Shown here: positions 1 through 8,321 of the stretch, piece after piece
Numbering within the stretch: position 1 is the first letter of the stretch
Layout: every line of letters begins with the position of its first letter
Source of the DNA: Bacillota bacterium
GTDB lineage: Bacteria; Bacillota_I; Bacilli_A; Erysipelotrichales; Erysipelotrichaceae
DNA: 16,378 nt
NCBI GenBank assembly: GCA_023387245.1
Contig: JAEWIH010000141.1
Coordinates: forward strand, 1 to 16,378
Direction of reading: 5' to 3'
Notes under the pieces: generated by a model
Seen by the model: only the letters and a program-made list of their open reading frames with translations
Databases searched by the model: none
Told to the model about the DNA's origin: nothing
Translations under genes and position numbers: made by a program

Positions 1-32
1 CTAATTTCTAAATATTCTTTTAATTGTTCCAT
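1..32 (-). CDS. psuG: Start of probable pseudouridine-5'-phosphate glycosidase (partial)
   Basis: Only the first ten codons are in the window, reading MEQLKEYLEI before the edge. The ATG (32-30) lies inside the last codons of the kinase gene, giving a 13-nt overlap in another frame. It has a good ribosome binding site, AAGGAG, about eight bases upstream, so the start is convincing. The identity is inferred from context: pseudouridine kinase (psuK) is commonly followed by psuG, which splits pseudouridine 5'-phosphate into uracil and ribose 5-phosphate. A short N-terminus of this type is compatible with that family, but ten residues cannot prove it. Confidence 0.5.
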   Translation of the reverse strand, partial: MEQLKEYLEI

Positions 33-955
33 TTTATTTTCTCCTTTATTTTTTCTATTGTATCTAATAATAATCTTTCATTTAATCCTGGATATAAAGT
101 ATATTCAGTCATTAAATTTAAATATGATAAAGACATTCCATAAATTAATGTATCTTTTAAACTTAAACCTTTACTAAATCCATAAATTATACCAGCAACT
201 AAACCATCGCCTGCCCCATTGACATTAATAACATCTAAAGCATCGATACTACAAAAACCAAAATCATTACTATTATGATAATATAAACCATCAGCTCCTA
301 AACTAATAATAACATTTTTAATACCTAAATTAATTAAATACTCTCCACAAAAACAAACATCATTGCGATTATTAATTTCGAAACCACTCAAGGCGCTAGC
401 CTCATATTTATTAACCTTTAAAACATCGATTTTATTTAAAAATGTTTTTAACTTAACAACTTTAGTAGTCGAAGTGCCATCAACAACTTTTAATGCTTTT
501 TGATTAGCTAAATATTCTAAAGCAGAAATCGATAAATTAGTATCAAAAAACAAAATTGGATAATCATTAATAAATTGTTGAATTTGTATAAAATAATTTG
601 AATTTAAATTATTTAAAATCGACATATCATTAATTGCTAGTATTAATTCACCATTTTTATCTAAAATCCCATTATAAGTCGACATTCTTTGACCTGGAAT
701 AATATTTAAATGTTCAATATTTACAGATTGTTGTTTTAATTCAGTAATTACTTTTTTACTATAATAATCATCACCAATAGCACTAATAAAAGCAACTTTA
801 GACATTAAACTAGCAATATTTTGACAAATATTAAAAGCCACTCCCCCAAAATTATAATTTATTTTACCGACATTGGAATCATACATAATCATATCATTAT
901 TACAACTACTAATAATATCTAAATTACAACCACCAATAACTAAAACTTTTTTCAT
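20..955 (-). CDS. psuK: Pseudouridine kinase, PfkB/ribokinase family
   Basis: This 311-residue protein has the length and layout of a PfkB-family sugar/nucleoside kinase. The N-terminus MKKVLVIGGCNLDI is the family's first strand and substrate loop. A glycine-rich substrate segment (FGGVAFNICQNIA) follows near residue 37. The C-terminal ATP/anion-hole signature NGAGDGLVAG carries the expected catalytic Asp at residue 250. The central STYNGILDKNGEL...AINDMSIL segment resembles pseudouridine kinases more than ribokinase or fructokinase. The expected reaction is ATP-dependent phosphorylation of pseudouridine in the cytoplasm, feeding the glycosidase encoded by the overlapping downstream gene. 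Together they would salvage RNA-derived pseudouridine. The start at 955 is preceded by AGGA seven bases upstream and its own promoter. The family is certain. The substrate is likely, supported by both sequence and neighbour. Confidence 0.85.
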   Translation of the reverse strand: MKKVLVIGGCNLDIISSCNNDMIMYDSNVGKINYNFGGVAFNICQNIASLMSKVAFISAIGDDYYSKKVITELKQQSVNIEHLNIIPGQRMSTYNGILDKNGELILAINDMSILNNLNSNYFIQIQQFINDYPILFFDTNLSISALEYLANQKALKVVDGTSTTKVVKLKTFLNKIDVLKVNKYEASALSGFEINNRNDVCFCGEYLINLGIKNVIISLGADGLYYHNSNDFGFCSIDALDVINVNGAGDGLVAGIIYGFSKGLSLKDTLIYGMSLSYLNLMTEYTLYPGLNERLLLDTIEKIKEKIKWNN

Positions 956-977
956 AAAAATATCCTATAGCATTTTA

Positions 978-986
978 ATTATAACA
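978..986 (-). promoter_or_regulatory. Extended -10 promoter of psuK
   Basis: On the minus strand the sequence reads TGTTATAAT (986-978), a perfect extended -10 element. It lies 22 bases before the kinase ATG and just downstream of the nifJ terminator. No clear -35 was found, as is common for extended -10 promoters. It suggests that the pseudouridine genes are transcribed independently of nifJ. Confidence 0.6.
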
Positions 987-995
987 TATTTACCA

Positions 996-1031
996 AAAAA
1001 GGCTCTTGACATAATTATCAAGAGCCTTTTT
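996..1031 (-). terminator. Intrinsic terminator after nifJ
   Basis: A hairpin pairs AAAAGGCTCTTGA with TCAAGAGCCTTTT around an 8-base loop (1010-1017). It is flanked by A and T runs, so it has a U-tract in either direction. It begins two bases after the nifJ stop codon on the minus strand and should end that transcript. The stem is long and perfectly matched. Confidence 0.9.
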
Positions 1032-1032
1032 A

Positions 1033-2277
1033 TTATTGAGACAACTTAACTAACTGATTATAACGGCGTTGAGCATCTAGTGCTGATTGTTCTAGCAACT
1101 GTTCAGCCTGTAGCGGATTAATTACCGACAATTGATTATAACGACGATTAGTCAATACAAAATCTTTATATTTACTAAAATCAGGTTTACGTGAATCAAT
1201 AGTTAAAGGTTTTTCTAAGTTATTTGGATTATAACGATATAATGTCCAATAACCACACTCTACAGCCATCTTTTGTTGTACTTGATGATTAGCTAAACCG
1301 CCCTTAATACCATGTTCGATACAAGGAGAATAAGCTAAAATTAATGATGGACCATCATAAGCCTCAGCCTCTTTTAAGGCCTTAATTGTTTGAACACGAT
1401 TAGCACCCATCGAAATTGAAGCAACATAAACATGTCCATAAGTCATCGCAATCATACCCATATCTTTTTTAGCCGTTTGTTTACCCGCTGCAGCAAACTT
1501 CGCAATCGCACCAGTAGGAGAAGATTTAGAAGCCTGACCACCAGTATTAGAATAAACTTCGGTATCTAAAATCAAAATATTAACATTTAAGTTATTAGCA
1601 ATAACGTGATCCAATCCACCATAACCAATATCATAAGACCAACCATCACCACCAACAATCCAAACAGATTTAGAAACAAAATCACGCTTAAATGACAATA
1701 ATTCTTTAGCCAATGGATGATCGCTAGACTCTAAACATTCAGTAAATGAACCAACAACTGCTCTTTGTTTATCACGATTATTATCAGCATCCAAATATTG
1801 TTGAATTGTTGCTTTCAATTCAGCATTATCAGACTCATTCATGATTTGAGTAGCTAAATTAGCAATCTTATTTTGTTTAGTCAATTGAGCACCCTGCATA
1901 CCATAACCAAACTCTGCAGCATCTTCAAATAGTGAATTAGCCCAAGCAATACCTTGACCATTTTTATCCTTAACAAAAGGAGAAGAAGGAATTGAACCAC
2001 AATAAATTGAAGAACATCCTGTAGCATTGGCAATCATCATGTCACTACCAAACAATTGAGAAACTAAACGATAATAAGGTGTTTCACCACAACCAGCACA
2101 AGCCCCAGAATTTTCAAAATATGGCATCAAAAATTGTGAACCCTTAATTGAATCTGTCGGGAAATATTCTGACTTATAACGAGTATCGCGATAAATATAA
2201 TTTGCCAACGGAGCAAATTGTAGTGAATGATGAATATCTTCCATCACTAACGCCTTCTTACCACCCTTACCGGACAC
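1033..2277 (-). CDS. nifJ: Pyruvate:ferredoxin oxidoreductase, C-terminal thiamine-diphosphate part (split gene)
   Basis: This frame encodes the C-terminal third of NifJ-type pyruvate:ferredoxin (flavodoxin) oxidoreductase, which converts pyruvate and CoA to acetyl-CoA and CO2. The thiamine-diphosphate signature is clear: GGDGWSYDIGYGGLDHV followed by DTEVYSNTGGQ. Cysteines for the proximal 4Fe-4S cluster are present at C60, C63 (SGACAGCGE), C88 (NATGCSS) and in SPCIEHG near residue 318. The open frame begins at a GTG at 2277. If it is translated separately, the ATG at 2244-2242 is also possible: it follows the TAG stop of the upstream part by two bases and has a weak AAGAAGG site before it. 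The residues before that ATG (GKGGKKALV) match the normal NifJ linker, so the two parts were once one continuous frame of about 1180 residues. Whether this is an inactivating mutation, a sequence error or a working split is open. Confidence 0.9.
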   Translation of the reverse strand: MSGKGGKKALVMEDIHHSLQFAPLANYIYRDTRYKSEYFPTDSIKGSQFLMPYFENSGACAGCGETPYYRLVSQLFGSDMMIANATGCSSIYCGSIPSSPFVKDKNGQGIAWANSLFEDAAEFGYGMQGAQLTKQNKIANLATQIMNESDNAELKATIQQYLDADNNRDKQRAVVGSFTECLESSDHPLAKELLSFKRDFVSKSVWIVGGDGWSYDIGYGGLDHVIANNLNVNILILDTEVYSNTGGQASKSSPTGAIAKFAAAGKQTAKKDMGMIAMTYGHVYVASISMGANRVQTIKALKEAEAYDGPSLILAYSPCIEHGIKGGLANHQVQQKMAVECGYWTLYRYNPNNLEKPLTIDSRKPDFSKYKDFVLTNRRYNQLSVINPLQAEQLLEQSALDAQRRYNQLVKLSQ

Positions 2278-4559
2278 TCAACAGCACACAATGAACATCC
2301 AACACAATTATCTGGCGAAACTTGTACTCGATAACGTAAATGTTCTACACCTTTACCTTGAGCAGGCAAAGTTTCAAATTCCATTGGAGCATTTTTAATT
2401 TCATTTTCATCTAATAAGAAAGTTCTAATAGTACCATGTGGACAAACAAATGAACAGAATCCACACTGAATACAATTTTCCGGATACCAAACAGGTACAT
2501 TAGTCGCAATAGCACGATGTTCTTCAAATGCTGAATTGTTATGGAATTGACCATTTAAAATATCTTCTTCAATAAATACTGAAGTCGGAACATCATAACC
2601 TTCCATCGCATTAATTGGATTAACAAAGGCATCATAATAACTATTTCCAGTTTCTTCAACAAAACGGCGCCCTGTAGGTAAATCTTTCCACTCAGGTTTA
2701 ACTTTAATTTCATATAAACCTTCATGCCCTTTATCGATAGCCAAATGGTTTAGGGCCACAACATCTTCACCTTTTTTACCATATGTCTTAGTAGCCATTT
2801 CTTTCATATATTGAAGCGATTGTTCATATGGAATAATTTGAGGGTTTAAGTAGAAAAATGAAGATTGTAAAATCGTATTAGTATGACGACCCATACCAAT
2901 CTCTTCAGCAATCGCCTTAGCATCAATAATAAAGAATTTAGCCTCTTTAGTAGCCAATTGCTTTTTAACACGATTAGGCAACATATCCTCAATATCTTCA
3001 GGTTTAAAAGTTGTATTTAGTAAAAACGTACCACCCTTAGATAAATTATCTAGCATATTATAACGAACTAAATAAGAATCTAGCGAACAAGAAATAAAAT
3101 CAGCATCTTTAATATAGTATGTCGAACGAATCGGTGTCGGACCAAAACGCAAGAATGAACGAGTAGCACCACCAGCTTTTCTAGAATCATAAGCAAAATA
3201 TGCTTGTGAATATAAATCAGTATGATTACCAATAATCTTAATTGAAGACTTATTAGCCGAAACTGTACCATCAGATCCTAAACCATAGAAAATACAACCT
3301 GTAGCCGTTTTTTCAACATTAAAATTAGGATCAGCCGGTAATGATAAATGAGTAACATCATCATTAATCGAAATAGTAAAGCCATCAAAAGGATTATCGC
3401 TATTTAAATGATCATAAACAGCTTTTAATTCATTTGGCTGTGTATCTTTACTAGATAGACCATAACGACCACCAATAATTAAAGAAATATTTTGGAAACC
3501 ATTTAACGCCGCAAAAGTATCTAGGAATAGAGGTTGATTTGAACCCGGTTCTTTTGTTCTATCCAAAACAGCCACTTTAGTAACAGTAGCAGGAATAACT
3601 TTTCTTAAATATTCCATTGAGAAAGGACGATACAAATGAACTTTAACCATACCAACTTTTTCGCCTTGTTGATTTAGTTTATCAATAACCTCACTTAAAG
3701 CTTGAGTAACAGAACCCATAGCCACAATCACGCGCTCAGCCTCAGGATGACCGTAGTAAACAAACGGCGCATATTTACGTCCAGTAATTTGCGAAACCTT
3801 TTCCATATATTCCGCAACAACTTCAGGAATTTTTGCTATGTGCAAGTTTTGAGCCTCACGACCTTGGAAAGCAATATCATCATTTTCAGCACCACCACGT
3901 GTAATTGGATTTGTATGTGGATTTAGTGCATTAGCTCTAAATTTTTCCAAAGCCTCAACATCAATTAACTCTTTAAATTTATCTAAATCAATTTCCTCAA
4001 TTTTTTGAATTTCATGAGAAGTTCTAAAACCATCAAAAAAATGAATAAAAGGATGTGATGCTTTAATTGCACTTAAATGAGCTACACCCGCTAAATCCAT
4101 CGCCTCTTGAACAGAATGCGAAGAAATCATCGCTACACCAGTAGCTCTTGCTGAATAAATATCAGCATGATCACCAAAAATAGATAATGATCTTGTAGCA
4201 ATCGAACGAGCAGCCACATGCACAACTGCCGGTAATAATTCACCAACCCATTTATAAATGTTTGGTATCATTAATAATAAACCTTGAGAAGCCGTAAAAG
4301 TAGTAGCTAAGGCTCCAGCCTGTAAAGCACCATGGACCGCACCAGCAGCACCAGCTTCAGAATGTAATTCAAATACTTTAACAACTTGACCAAACAAGTT
4401 TTTTCTTTGTTGCGATGCCCAAGCATCAACCAATTCACCCATTGTAGATGATGGTGTAATCGGATAGATAGCACTATATTCAGTAAATGCATAAGCCACA
4501 TGAGCAGCAGCAGTATTACCATCAATAGTCATAAATTTCTTATCACTAGCCATTGTCAC
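2247..4559 (-). CDS. nifJ: Pyruvate:ferredoxin oxidoreductase, N-terminal and ferredoxin-domain part (split gene)
   Basis: This 770-residue frame holds the NifJ N-terminal pyruvate-binding domain (IDGNTAAAHVAYAF, YPITPSSTMGE, HSEAGAAGAVHGAL), the central domains, and a two-cluster ferredoxin domain. The ferredoxin domain has C696/C699/C702/C706 and C752/C755/C758/C762. It then runs out of frame: after the last cluster motif (AVECP) it reads VRVVRRR and stops at TAG (2249-2247). The next frame picks up the expected NifJ continuation at exactly that point. The annotated start is GTG at 4559, with AAGGGGG seven bases upstream. The ATG at 4553 is the alternative, but it is 13 bases from that site. 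A single-chain NifJ is normally about 1170-1190 residues, matching the two parts together. The enzyme is cytoplasmic, oxygen-sensitive, and central to fermentative energy metabolism. Confidence 0.9.
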   Translation of the reverse strand: MTMASDKKFMTIDGNTAAAHVAYAFTEYSAIYPITPSSTMGELVDAWASQQRKNLFGQVVKVFELHSEAGAAGAVHGALQAGALATTFTASQGLLLMIPNIYKWVGELLPAVVHVAARSIATRSLSIFGDHADIYSARATGVAMISSHSVQEAMDLAGVAHLSAIKASHPFIHFFDGFRTSHEIQKIEEIDLDKFKELIDVEALEKFRANALNPHTNPITRGGAENDDIAFQGREAQNLHIAKIPEVVAEYMEKVSQITGRKYAPFVYYGHPEAERVIVAMGSVTQALSEVIDKLNQQGEKVGMVKVHLYRPFSMEYLRKVIPATVTKVAVLDRTKEPGSNQPLFLDTFAALNGFQNISLIIGGRYGLSSKDTQPNELKAVYDHLNSDNPFDGFTISINDDVTHLSLPADPNFNVEKTATGCIFYGLGSDGTVSANKSSIKIIGNHTDLYSQAYFAYDSRKAGGATRSFLRFGPTPIRSTYYIKDADFISCSLDSYLVRYNMLDNLSKGGTFLLNTTFKPEDIEDMLPNRVKKQLATKEAKFFIIDAKAIAEEIGMGRHTNTILQSSFFYLNPQIIPYEQSLQYMKEMATKTYGKKGEDVVALNHLAIDKGHEGLYEIKVKPEWKDLPTGRRFVEETGNSYYDAFVNPINAMEGYDVPTSVFIEEDILNGQFHNNSAFEEHRAIATNVPVWYPENCIQCGFCSFVCPHGTIRTFLLDENEIKNAPMEFETLPAQGKGVEHLRYRVQVSPDNCVGCSLCAVECPVRVVRRR

Positions 4560-4592
4560 TTATTTTCCCCCTTTTTCATCTAACCAAGTAAA

Positions 4593-4621
4593 ATTATAAA
4601 CTATCCATAATTTTTTTTCTA
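4593..4621 (-). promoter_or_regulatory. Candidate nifJ promoter
   Basis: On the minus strand a perfect TATAAT (4598-4593) lies 17 bases downstream of TAGAAA (4621-4616), which matches the -35 consensus at four of six positions. Transcription would begin about 25 bases before the nifJ start. It is arranged back-to-back with the promoter of the phosphatase gene. Confidence 0.5.
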
Positions 4622-4703
4622 GCTTTTTCTAAAAAAAATAATAATATTATCAAAATCTAAAATCAATTGCAAGCCAAACGTTCATTTTTTAACAATTTTA
4701 TGC

Positions 4704-4734
4704 TTGACACGAAGCTGGGGCTAATTGTTATAAT
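4704..4734 (+). promoter_or_regulatory. Promoter of the histidine-phosphatase gene
   Basis: A consensus TTGACA (4704-4709) is followed after 19 bases by an extended -10, TGTTATAAT, whose hexamer is 4729-4734. The spacer is two bases longer than ideal, but the extended -10 makes this the best-looking promoter in the window. A short GC-rich dyad, AGCTGGGGCT, sits in the spacer. Confidence 0.7.
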
Positions 4735-4765
4735 GGATACCAAATTATTAATAAGGAGATAAATA

Positions 4766-5365
4766 ATGAGAAAATTATATATCGTCAGACATGGACAAAC
4801 ACTATTTAATTTAAGGCACAAAACCCAAGGTTGGTGTGATTCACCATTAACACAACTTGGCATAAGGCAAGCACAAACAGTGTATGAATATTTTAAAGAA
4901 AATAATATAACATTTGATGGTGTCTATTCTTCAACTTCTGAAAGATGTTGCGATACAACTGAAATTATTACCTCTCAAAATTATACTCGCTTAAAGGGTT
5001 TAAAAGAATGGAATTTTGGAATTTTAGAAGGAGAGCCAGAAGATTTACAACGATCAAGACAACCTTGGTCAGGTACTATTGCTAATACACATGGCGACTA
5101 CTTTGTGCGCTTTGGTGGTGAATCTGATATCCAGGCCCAAACAAGAGTCGATGATACTATTCAATCGATTATTAAAAATAATCATCAAAATACACTATGT
5201 ATTAGCCATGGTGGTGCGATGTGGCTTTTCTTTTTAAAACATAATAATATTAAAGAATTAAATGGAAATAAAATGGCCAATTGTTGTATTTTAGAATATG
5301 AAATTGATGATGATAATAATTTGAATTTTGTTCAATTGATTAATCCTGCCAAAGATTGTGTATAA
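4766..5365 (+). CDS. Histidine phosphatase family protein (phosphoglycerate mutase-like)
   Basis: The N-terminus MRKLYIVRHGQTLFN carries the RHG motif with the phospho-accepting His9. The expected partners are visible: an SxxxRCCDTTE segment after the second strand, the acidic EWNFGILEGE loop, and the second active-site histidine in CISHGGAMW. At 199 residues it fits the small cofactor-independent-of-metal phosphatase/mutase branch. The substrate cannot be read from the sequence. Relatives include phosphoglycerate mutase-like enzymes and phosphatases of sugar phosphates or nucleotides. The start is fixed by AAGGAG (4753-4758) seven bases upstream and a strong promoter. The gene ends 77 bases before cysK with no obvious terminator, so readthrough into the cysteine genes is possible. 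Confidence 0.85.
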   Translation: MRKLYIVRHGQTLFNLRHKTQGWCDSPLTQLGIRQAQTVYEYFKENNITFDGVYSSTSERCCDTTEIITSQNYTRLKGLKEWNFGILEGEPEDLQRSRQPWSGTIANTHGDYFVRFGGESDIQAQTRVDDTIQSIIKNNHQNTLCISHGGAMWLFFLKHNNIKELNGNKMANCCILEYEIDDDNNLNFVQLINPAKDCV

Positions 5366-5442
5366 ATACGGTCACAAAGAGCATATAAATTTACTGGTTT
5401 ATTATTTTTAGATATGATGAATACGTCTTAAATGGAGGTTTT

Positions 5443-6309
5443 ATGAATTATTTAAATTTAATTGGTAACACACCAACAGTAAGTTATAAAAATATTTTTG
5501 TTAAATTGGAAAAATATAATTTATCAGGAAGTGTTAAAGATAGAGCTGTATTAGGGATTTTAAATGATATGCAACAAAAAGGACAATTAACTAAAGATAC
5601 AGTAATTGTTGAAGCTAGTAGCGGAAATACTGGAATTTCACTGGCTATGTTAGCCCCAAAATTTAATGTCAAAGCTATTATATTTATGCCTCAAAGCGTA
5701 TCTAAAGAGCGCCGAGCTTTAATTCAGGCTTATGGAGCGACATTAAATATTGTTGCTGGTCCAATGTCATTAGCGGTTAAGCAGGCTAATGAATTAATTG
5801 CTAGTGATCCTAATACTTACATTTCACTCAATCAATTTAATCATCCTGCTAACCCTGCTTTCCACGAAGCTACAACTGGGCCAGAAATTTTAAAAGCGGT
5901 GCCTGATATTGATGTTTTTGTTGCTGGATTTGGGACAGCGGGTACTATTGTTGGTACTAGTCGGGCTATTAAAAAACAACGTGATTTATATGTTATCGGT
6001 GTTGAACCTGCTAAATCACCATTAATTAGTCAAGGAACGGCTAGCCCTCATAAAATTATGGGTATTGGGGCCGATTTTGTTCCTGGAATATATGATAGTA
6101 GTTTAGTTGATGAAATTGTTACAATTAGTGATGAAGATGCTATTGATATGATGATCCAATTTAGTAAAGACACAGGAATTGGTGTTGGAATTAGTTCGGG
6201 TGCTAACATTTTGGCTGCCTTAAATTATGCTAATAAACATACTGATAAAAAAGTTGTAACTATTGCTCCTGATGGACTTGAAAAATATTTAAGCATAATT
6301 AGTGAATAA
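5443..6309 (+). CDS. cysK: Cysteine synthase (O-acetylserine sulfhydrylase)
   Basis: This pyridoxal-phosphate enzyme makes cysteine from O-acetylserine and sulfide. The PLP-binding lysine is K32 in SGSVKDR. The substrate loop is EASSGNTGIS (residues 57-66). The phosphate-binding loop is GFGTAGT (162-168), where the family usually has GTGGT, so one glycine is replaced by alanine. The GVGISSGAN segment near the C-terminus holds the serine contacting the PLP ring nitrogen. At 288 residues it is somewhat shorter than the usual 300-315, mainly at the termini. GGAGG stands four bases before the ATG. Upstream, TATGAT at 5413-5418 is a possible -10 but lacks a good -35. The adjacent cysE, two bases downstream, supports a cysteine-synthase role over cystathionine beta-synthase. 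Confidence 0.9.
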   Translation: MNYLNLIGNTPTVSYKNIFVKLEKYNLSGSVKDRAVLGILNDMQQKGQLTKDTVIVEASSGNTGISLAMLAPKFNVKAIIFMPQSVSKERRALIQAYGATLNIVAGPMSLAVKQANELIASDPNTYISLNQFNHPANPAFHEATTGPEILKAVPDIDVFVAGFGTAGTIVGTSRAIKKQRDLYVIGVEPAKSPLISQGTASPHKIMGIGADFVPGIYDSSLVDEIVTISDEDAIDMMIQFSKDTGIGVGISSGANILAALNYANKHTDKKVVTIAPDGLEKYLSIISE

Positions 6310-6311
6310 AT

Positions 6312-6863
6312 ATGATTTCTAAATATATATACAATCTTAAAAGAATTAAAGAAGTAGATCCTTCTTCTAAATCTTTATTAGAGAGAATGTTTTTATATCC
6401 TCATTTATATGCCCTCTTTTTTTATCGTATTGGTCATCTGTTTTATATTATTCATTTATATTTTATTGCGAGATTATTTAGTCAAATTGGTAGATTTTTG
6501 ACCGGAATTGAAATTCATCCTGGTGCTAAAATTGGGAAAGGTTTAATTATTGATCATGGCATGGGAGTTGTAATTGGTGAAACGGCGATTATTGGTGATG
6601 ATTGTCTACTTTATCATGGTGTTACTTTAGGTGCTAATGGTAAGGATAAAGACAAAAGACATCCGACTCTTAAAAATCGGGTTATGGTTGGGGCAAATGC
6701 GACATTGTTAGGTAATATTACAATTGGTAATAATGTTCAAATTGGTGCTAATTGTATAGTTAATTTTGATGTAGAAGATAATTTGGTTGTATATGGAAAA
6801 AAGGCTAATAAACATTCAAAACCTGGAGATTATTGTATTATTGAAAATATTAATAATCGCTAA
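6312..6863 (+). CDS. cysE: Serine O-acetyltransferase
   Basis: This protein acetylates L-serine with acetyl-CoA to give O-acetylserine, the substrate of the preceding cysteine synthase. A short helical N-terminus (residues 1-65) leads into the left-handed beta-helix of hexapeptide repeats, seen as IHPGAKIGKGLIIDHGMGVV and the following IGxx turns. Catalytic D81/H82 are in DHGMG, and a further histidine is in LYHGVTLG. KRHPTLKNRVMVGANA is the usual CoA-side segment. At 183 residues it is a short-form CysE. The gene starts two bases after the cysK stop without a recognisable ribosome binding site, so translational coupling with cysK is likely. The two products commonly form the cysteine synthase complex, but whether the C-terminus here (IIENINNR) allows that is unknown. 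Confidence 0.92.
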   Translation: MISKYIYNLKRIKEVDPSSKSLLERMFLYPHLYALFFYRIGHLFYIIHLYFIARLFSQIGRFLTGIEIHPGAKIGKGLIIDHGMGVVIGETAIIGDDCLLYHGVTLGANGKDKDKRHPTLKNRVMVGANATLLGNITIGNNVQIGANCIVNFDVEDNLVVYGKKANKHSKPGDYCIIENINNR

Positions 6864-6885
6864 AAAGTAAAAAAAGATATTTTTA

Positions 6886-6914
6886 TTTAAAAATTGATTG
6901 TTTTATAATATAAT
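6886..6914 (+). promoter_or_regulatory. Candidate nox promoter
   Basis: TTTAAA (6886-6891) is followed after 17 bases by TATAAT (6909-6914), inside a longer TATAATATAAT run. Transcription would begin just before the ribosome binding site at 6926. This argues against the upstream TTG at 6898 as the start codon, since it would lie inside the promoter. Confidence 0.45.
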
Positions 6915-6942
6915 TATAAATAGCGAAAGGAAATTGAAAATT

Positions 6943-8298
6943 ATGGCAAAAGTAATTTTAGTAGGATCAAATCATGCTGGTACAGCATGCGCAAACACAA
7001 TACTTTCATATCCTGGTAATGAAGTAACTATTTATGATCGTAATTCAAATATTTCATTTTTAGGTTGTGGAATGGCGTTATGGATTGGTAAACAAATAAA
7101 TGGTAGTGATGGTCTTTTCTATCAAAAACCAGAAAATTTTGTTGCTAAGGGTGCTAAAGTATTTATGAATAGTGAAGTTTTAAGTGTAGATCCAGCTTCT
7201 AAGACTATTAAAGTTAGATTAGAAGATGGCACTGTTACAACTGATAACTATGATAAATTAGTATTAGCTACTGGAAGCACTCCAAATACTATTCCTGTAG
7301 AGGGTTGTGATTTAGAAAATATTCAAAAAGTTAAATTATTCCAACATGCTCAAGAAGTAATTGATAAATTAGAGTCCAAAGAATTTGAAAATGTAGTTGT
7401 TTTGGGTGGCGGTTATATTGGAATCGAATTAGCTGAAGCATTTGAAAGATTAAATAAGAAAGTTACTTTAATTGATATGGCTGATCGTATTTTGAGCGGT
7501 TATTTTGATAAAGAATTTTCTGATGATATGTATCATAAAATGCAAGAACATAATATTAAATTTGCTTTAGGTGAAAAATTAGTTAAATTTGAGGGAGAAG
7601 ATGGCAAAGTTAAGCGAGTAGTCACTGATAAAGGCACTCATGCTGCTGATATGGTAATTGTGGCTGTTGGTTTCCATCCAAATACAGAACTAATGAAAGA
7701 CCAACTAGATACATTTGTAAATGGCGCTTATTTAGTTAATCGTCATCAAGAAACTTCGATTGAAGACATTTATGCGATTGGTGATTGTGCGACATTATAT
7801 GATAATGCTAAAGAACAAGTTTCTTATATTGCCCTAGCAACAAATGCGGTTCGTTCTGGTTTAGTTGCTGCTCATAATATTTGTGGCACAAAGGTTGAAA
7901 GCTTAGGTGTACAAGGTTCTTCTGCTTTAATGATTTATGATTATAAATTAGTATGTACTGGTTTAAGTGTTGATGGTGCTAAACGTTTTAATGTTGATGT
8001 TGATTATGTTGATTTTGAAGATACTCAAAAACCAGCATTTATTGAACATAACAATCCAAAAGTTAAAATTAGAATCGTTTATCGTAAAGATGATAATGTG
8101 ATTGTTGGTTGCCAATTAGGTTCTGAATATGATTGTTCAGCATTAATTAATATGTTCTCATTAGCTATTCAAAAGAAAGTTACTATGGCTGAATTGGCAT
8201 TATGCGACATATTCTTCATGCCTCATTTCAATCAACCATATAACTATGTAACAATGGCAGCCTTAACATGGTTAAATAATACATTAGGTCTCAAATAA
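6943..8298 (+). CDS. nox: Water-forming NADH oxidase (FAD, CoA-disulfide reductase family)
   Basis: This 451-residue flavoprotein reduces oxygen with NADH, protecting an anaerobic metabolism and regenerating NAD+. The N-terminal nucleotide fold VGSNHAGTA carries the histidine (H11) typical of NADH oxidase/peroxidase. The redox-active cysteine is C42 in SFLGCGMALW; the family usually has SCG, so glycine replaces serine just before it. The NADH-binding VVLGGGYIGIELAEAF motif, the FAD motif YAIGDCATL and the C-terminal dimerisation segment ending FFMPHFNQPYNYV are all present. The ATG at 6943 is chosen: AAAGGA is 11 bases upstream and MAKVILVG matches family N-termini. NADH peroxidase is the close alternative, but the overall pattern follows Enterococcus-type oxidases. 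Confidence 0.9.
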   Translation: MAKVILVGSNHAGTACANTILSYPGNEVTIYDRNSNISFLGCGMALWIGKQINGSDGLFYQKPENFVAKGAKVFMNSEVLSVDPASKTIKVRLEDGTVTTDNYDKLVLATGSTPNTIPVEGCDLENIQKVKLFQHAQEVIDKLESKEFENVVVLGGGYIGIELAEAFERLNKKVTLIDMADRILSGYFDKEFSDDMYHKMQEHNIKFALGEKLVKFEGEDGKVKRVVTDKGTHAADMVIVAVGFHPNTELMKDQLDTFVNGAYLVNRHQETSIEDIYAIGDCATLYDNAKEQVSYIALATNAVRSGLVAAHNICGTKVESLGVQGSSALMIYDYKLVCTGLSVDGAKRFNVDVDYVDFEDTQKPAFIEHNNPKVKIRIVYRKDDNVIVGCQLGSEYDCSALINMFSLAIQKKVTMAELALCDIFFMPHFNQPYNYVTMAALTWLNNTLGLK

Positions 8299-8321
8299 TA
8301 AGTATCAATAAATATAAAAAG

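Noticed and set aside
2247..2277. Programmed -1 ribosomal frameshifting in nifJ
   Set aside because: The relation of the frames is -1, but no canonical X XXY YYZ slippery heptamer is present in the overlap and no strong downstream hairpin was seen. A one-base deletion, or reinitiation, explains it more simply.
3702..3926. Open frame on the plus strand inside nifJ
   Set aside because: It is antisense to strongly conserved coding sequence, has no ribosome binding site and its translation has no recognisable features.
6898..6942. N-terminal extension of NADH oxidase from a TTG at 6898
   Set aside because: It would lie inside the likely -10 region and has no ribosome binding site. The ATG at 6943 gives the expected family N-terminus.
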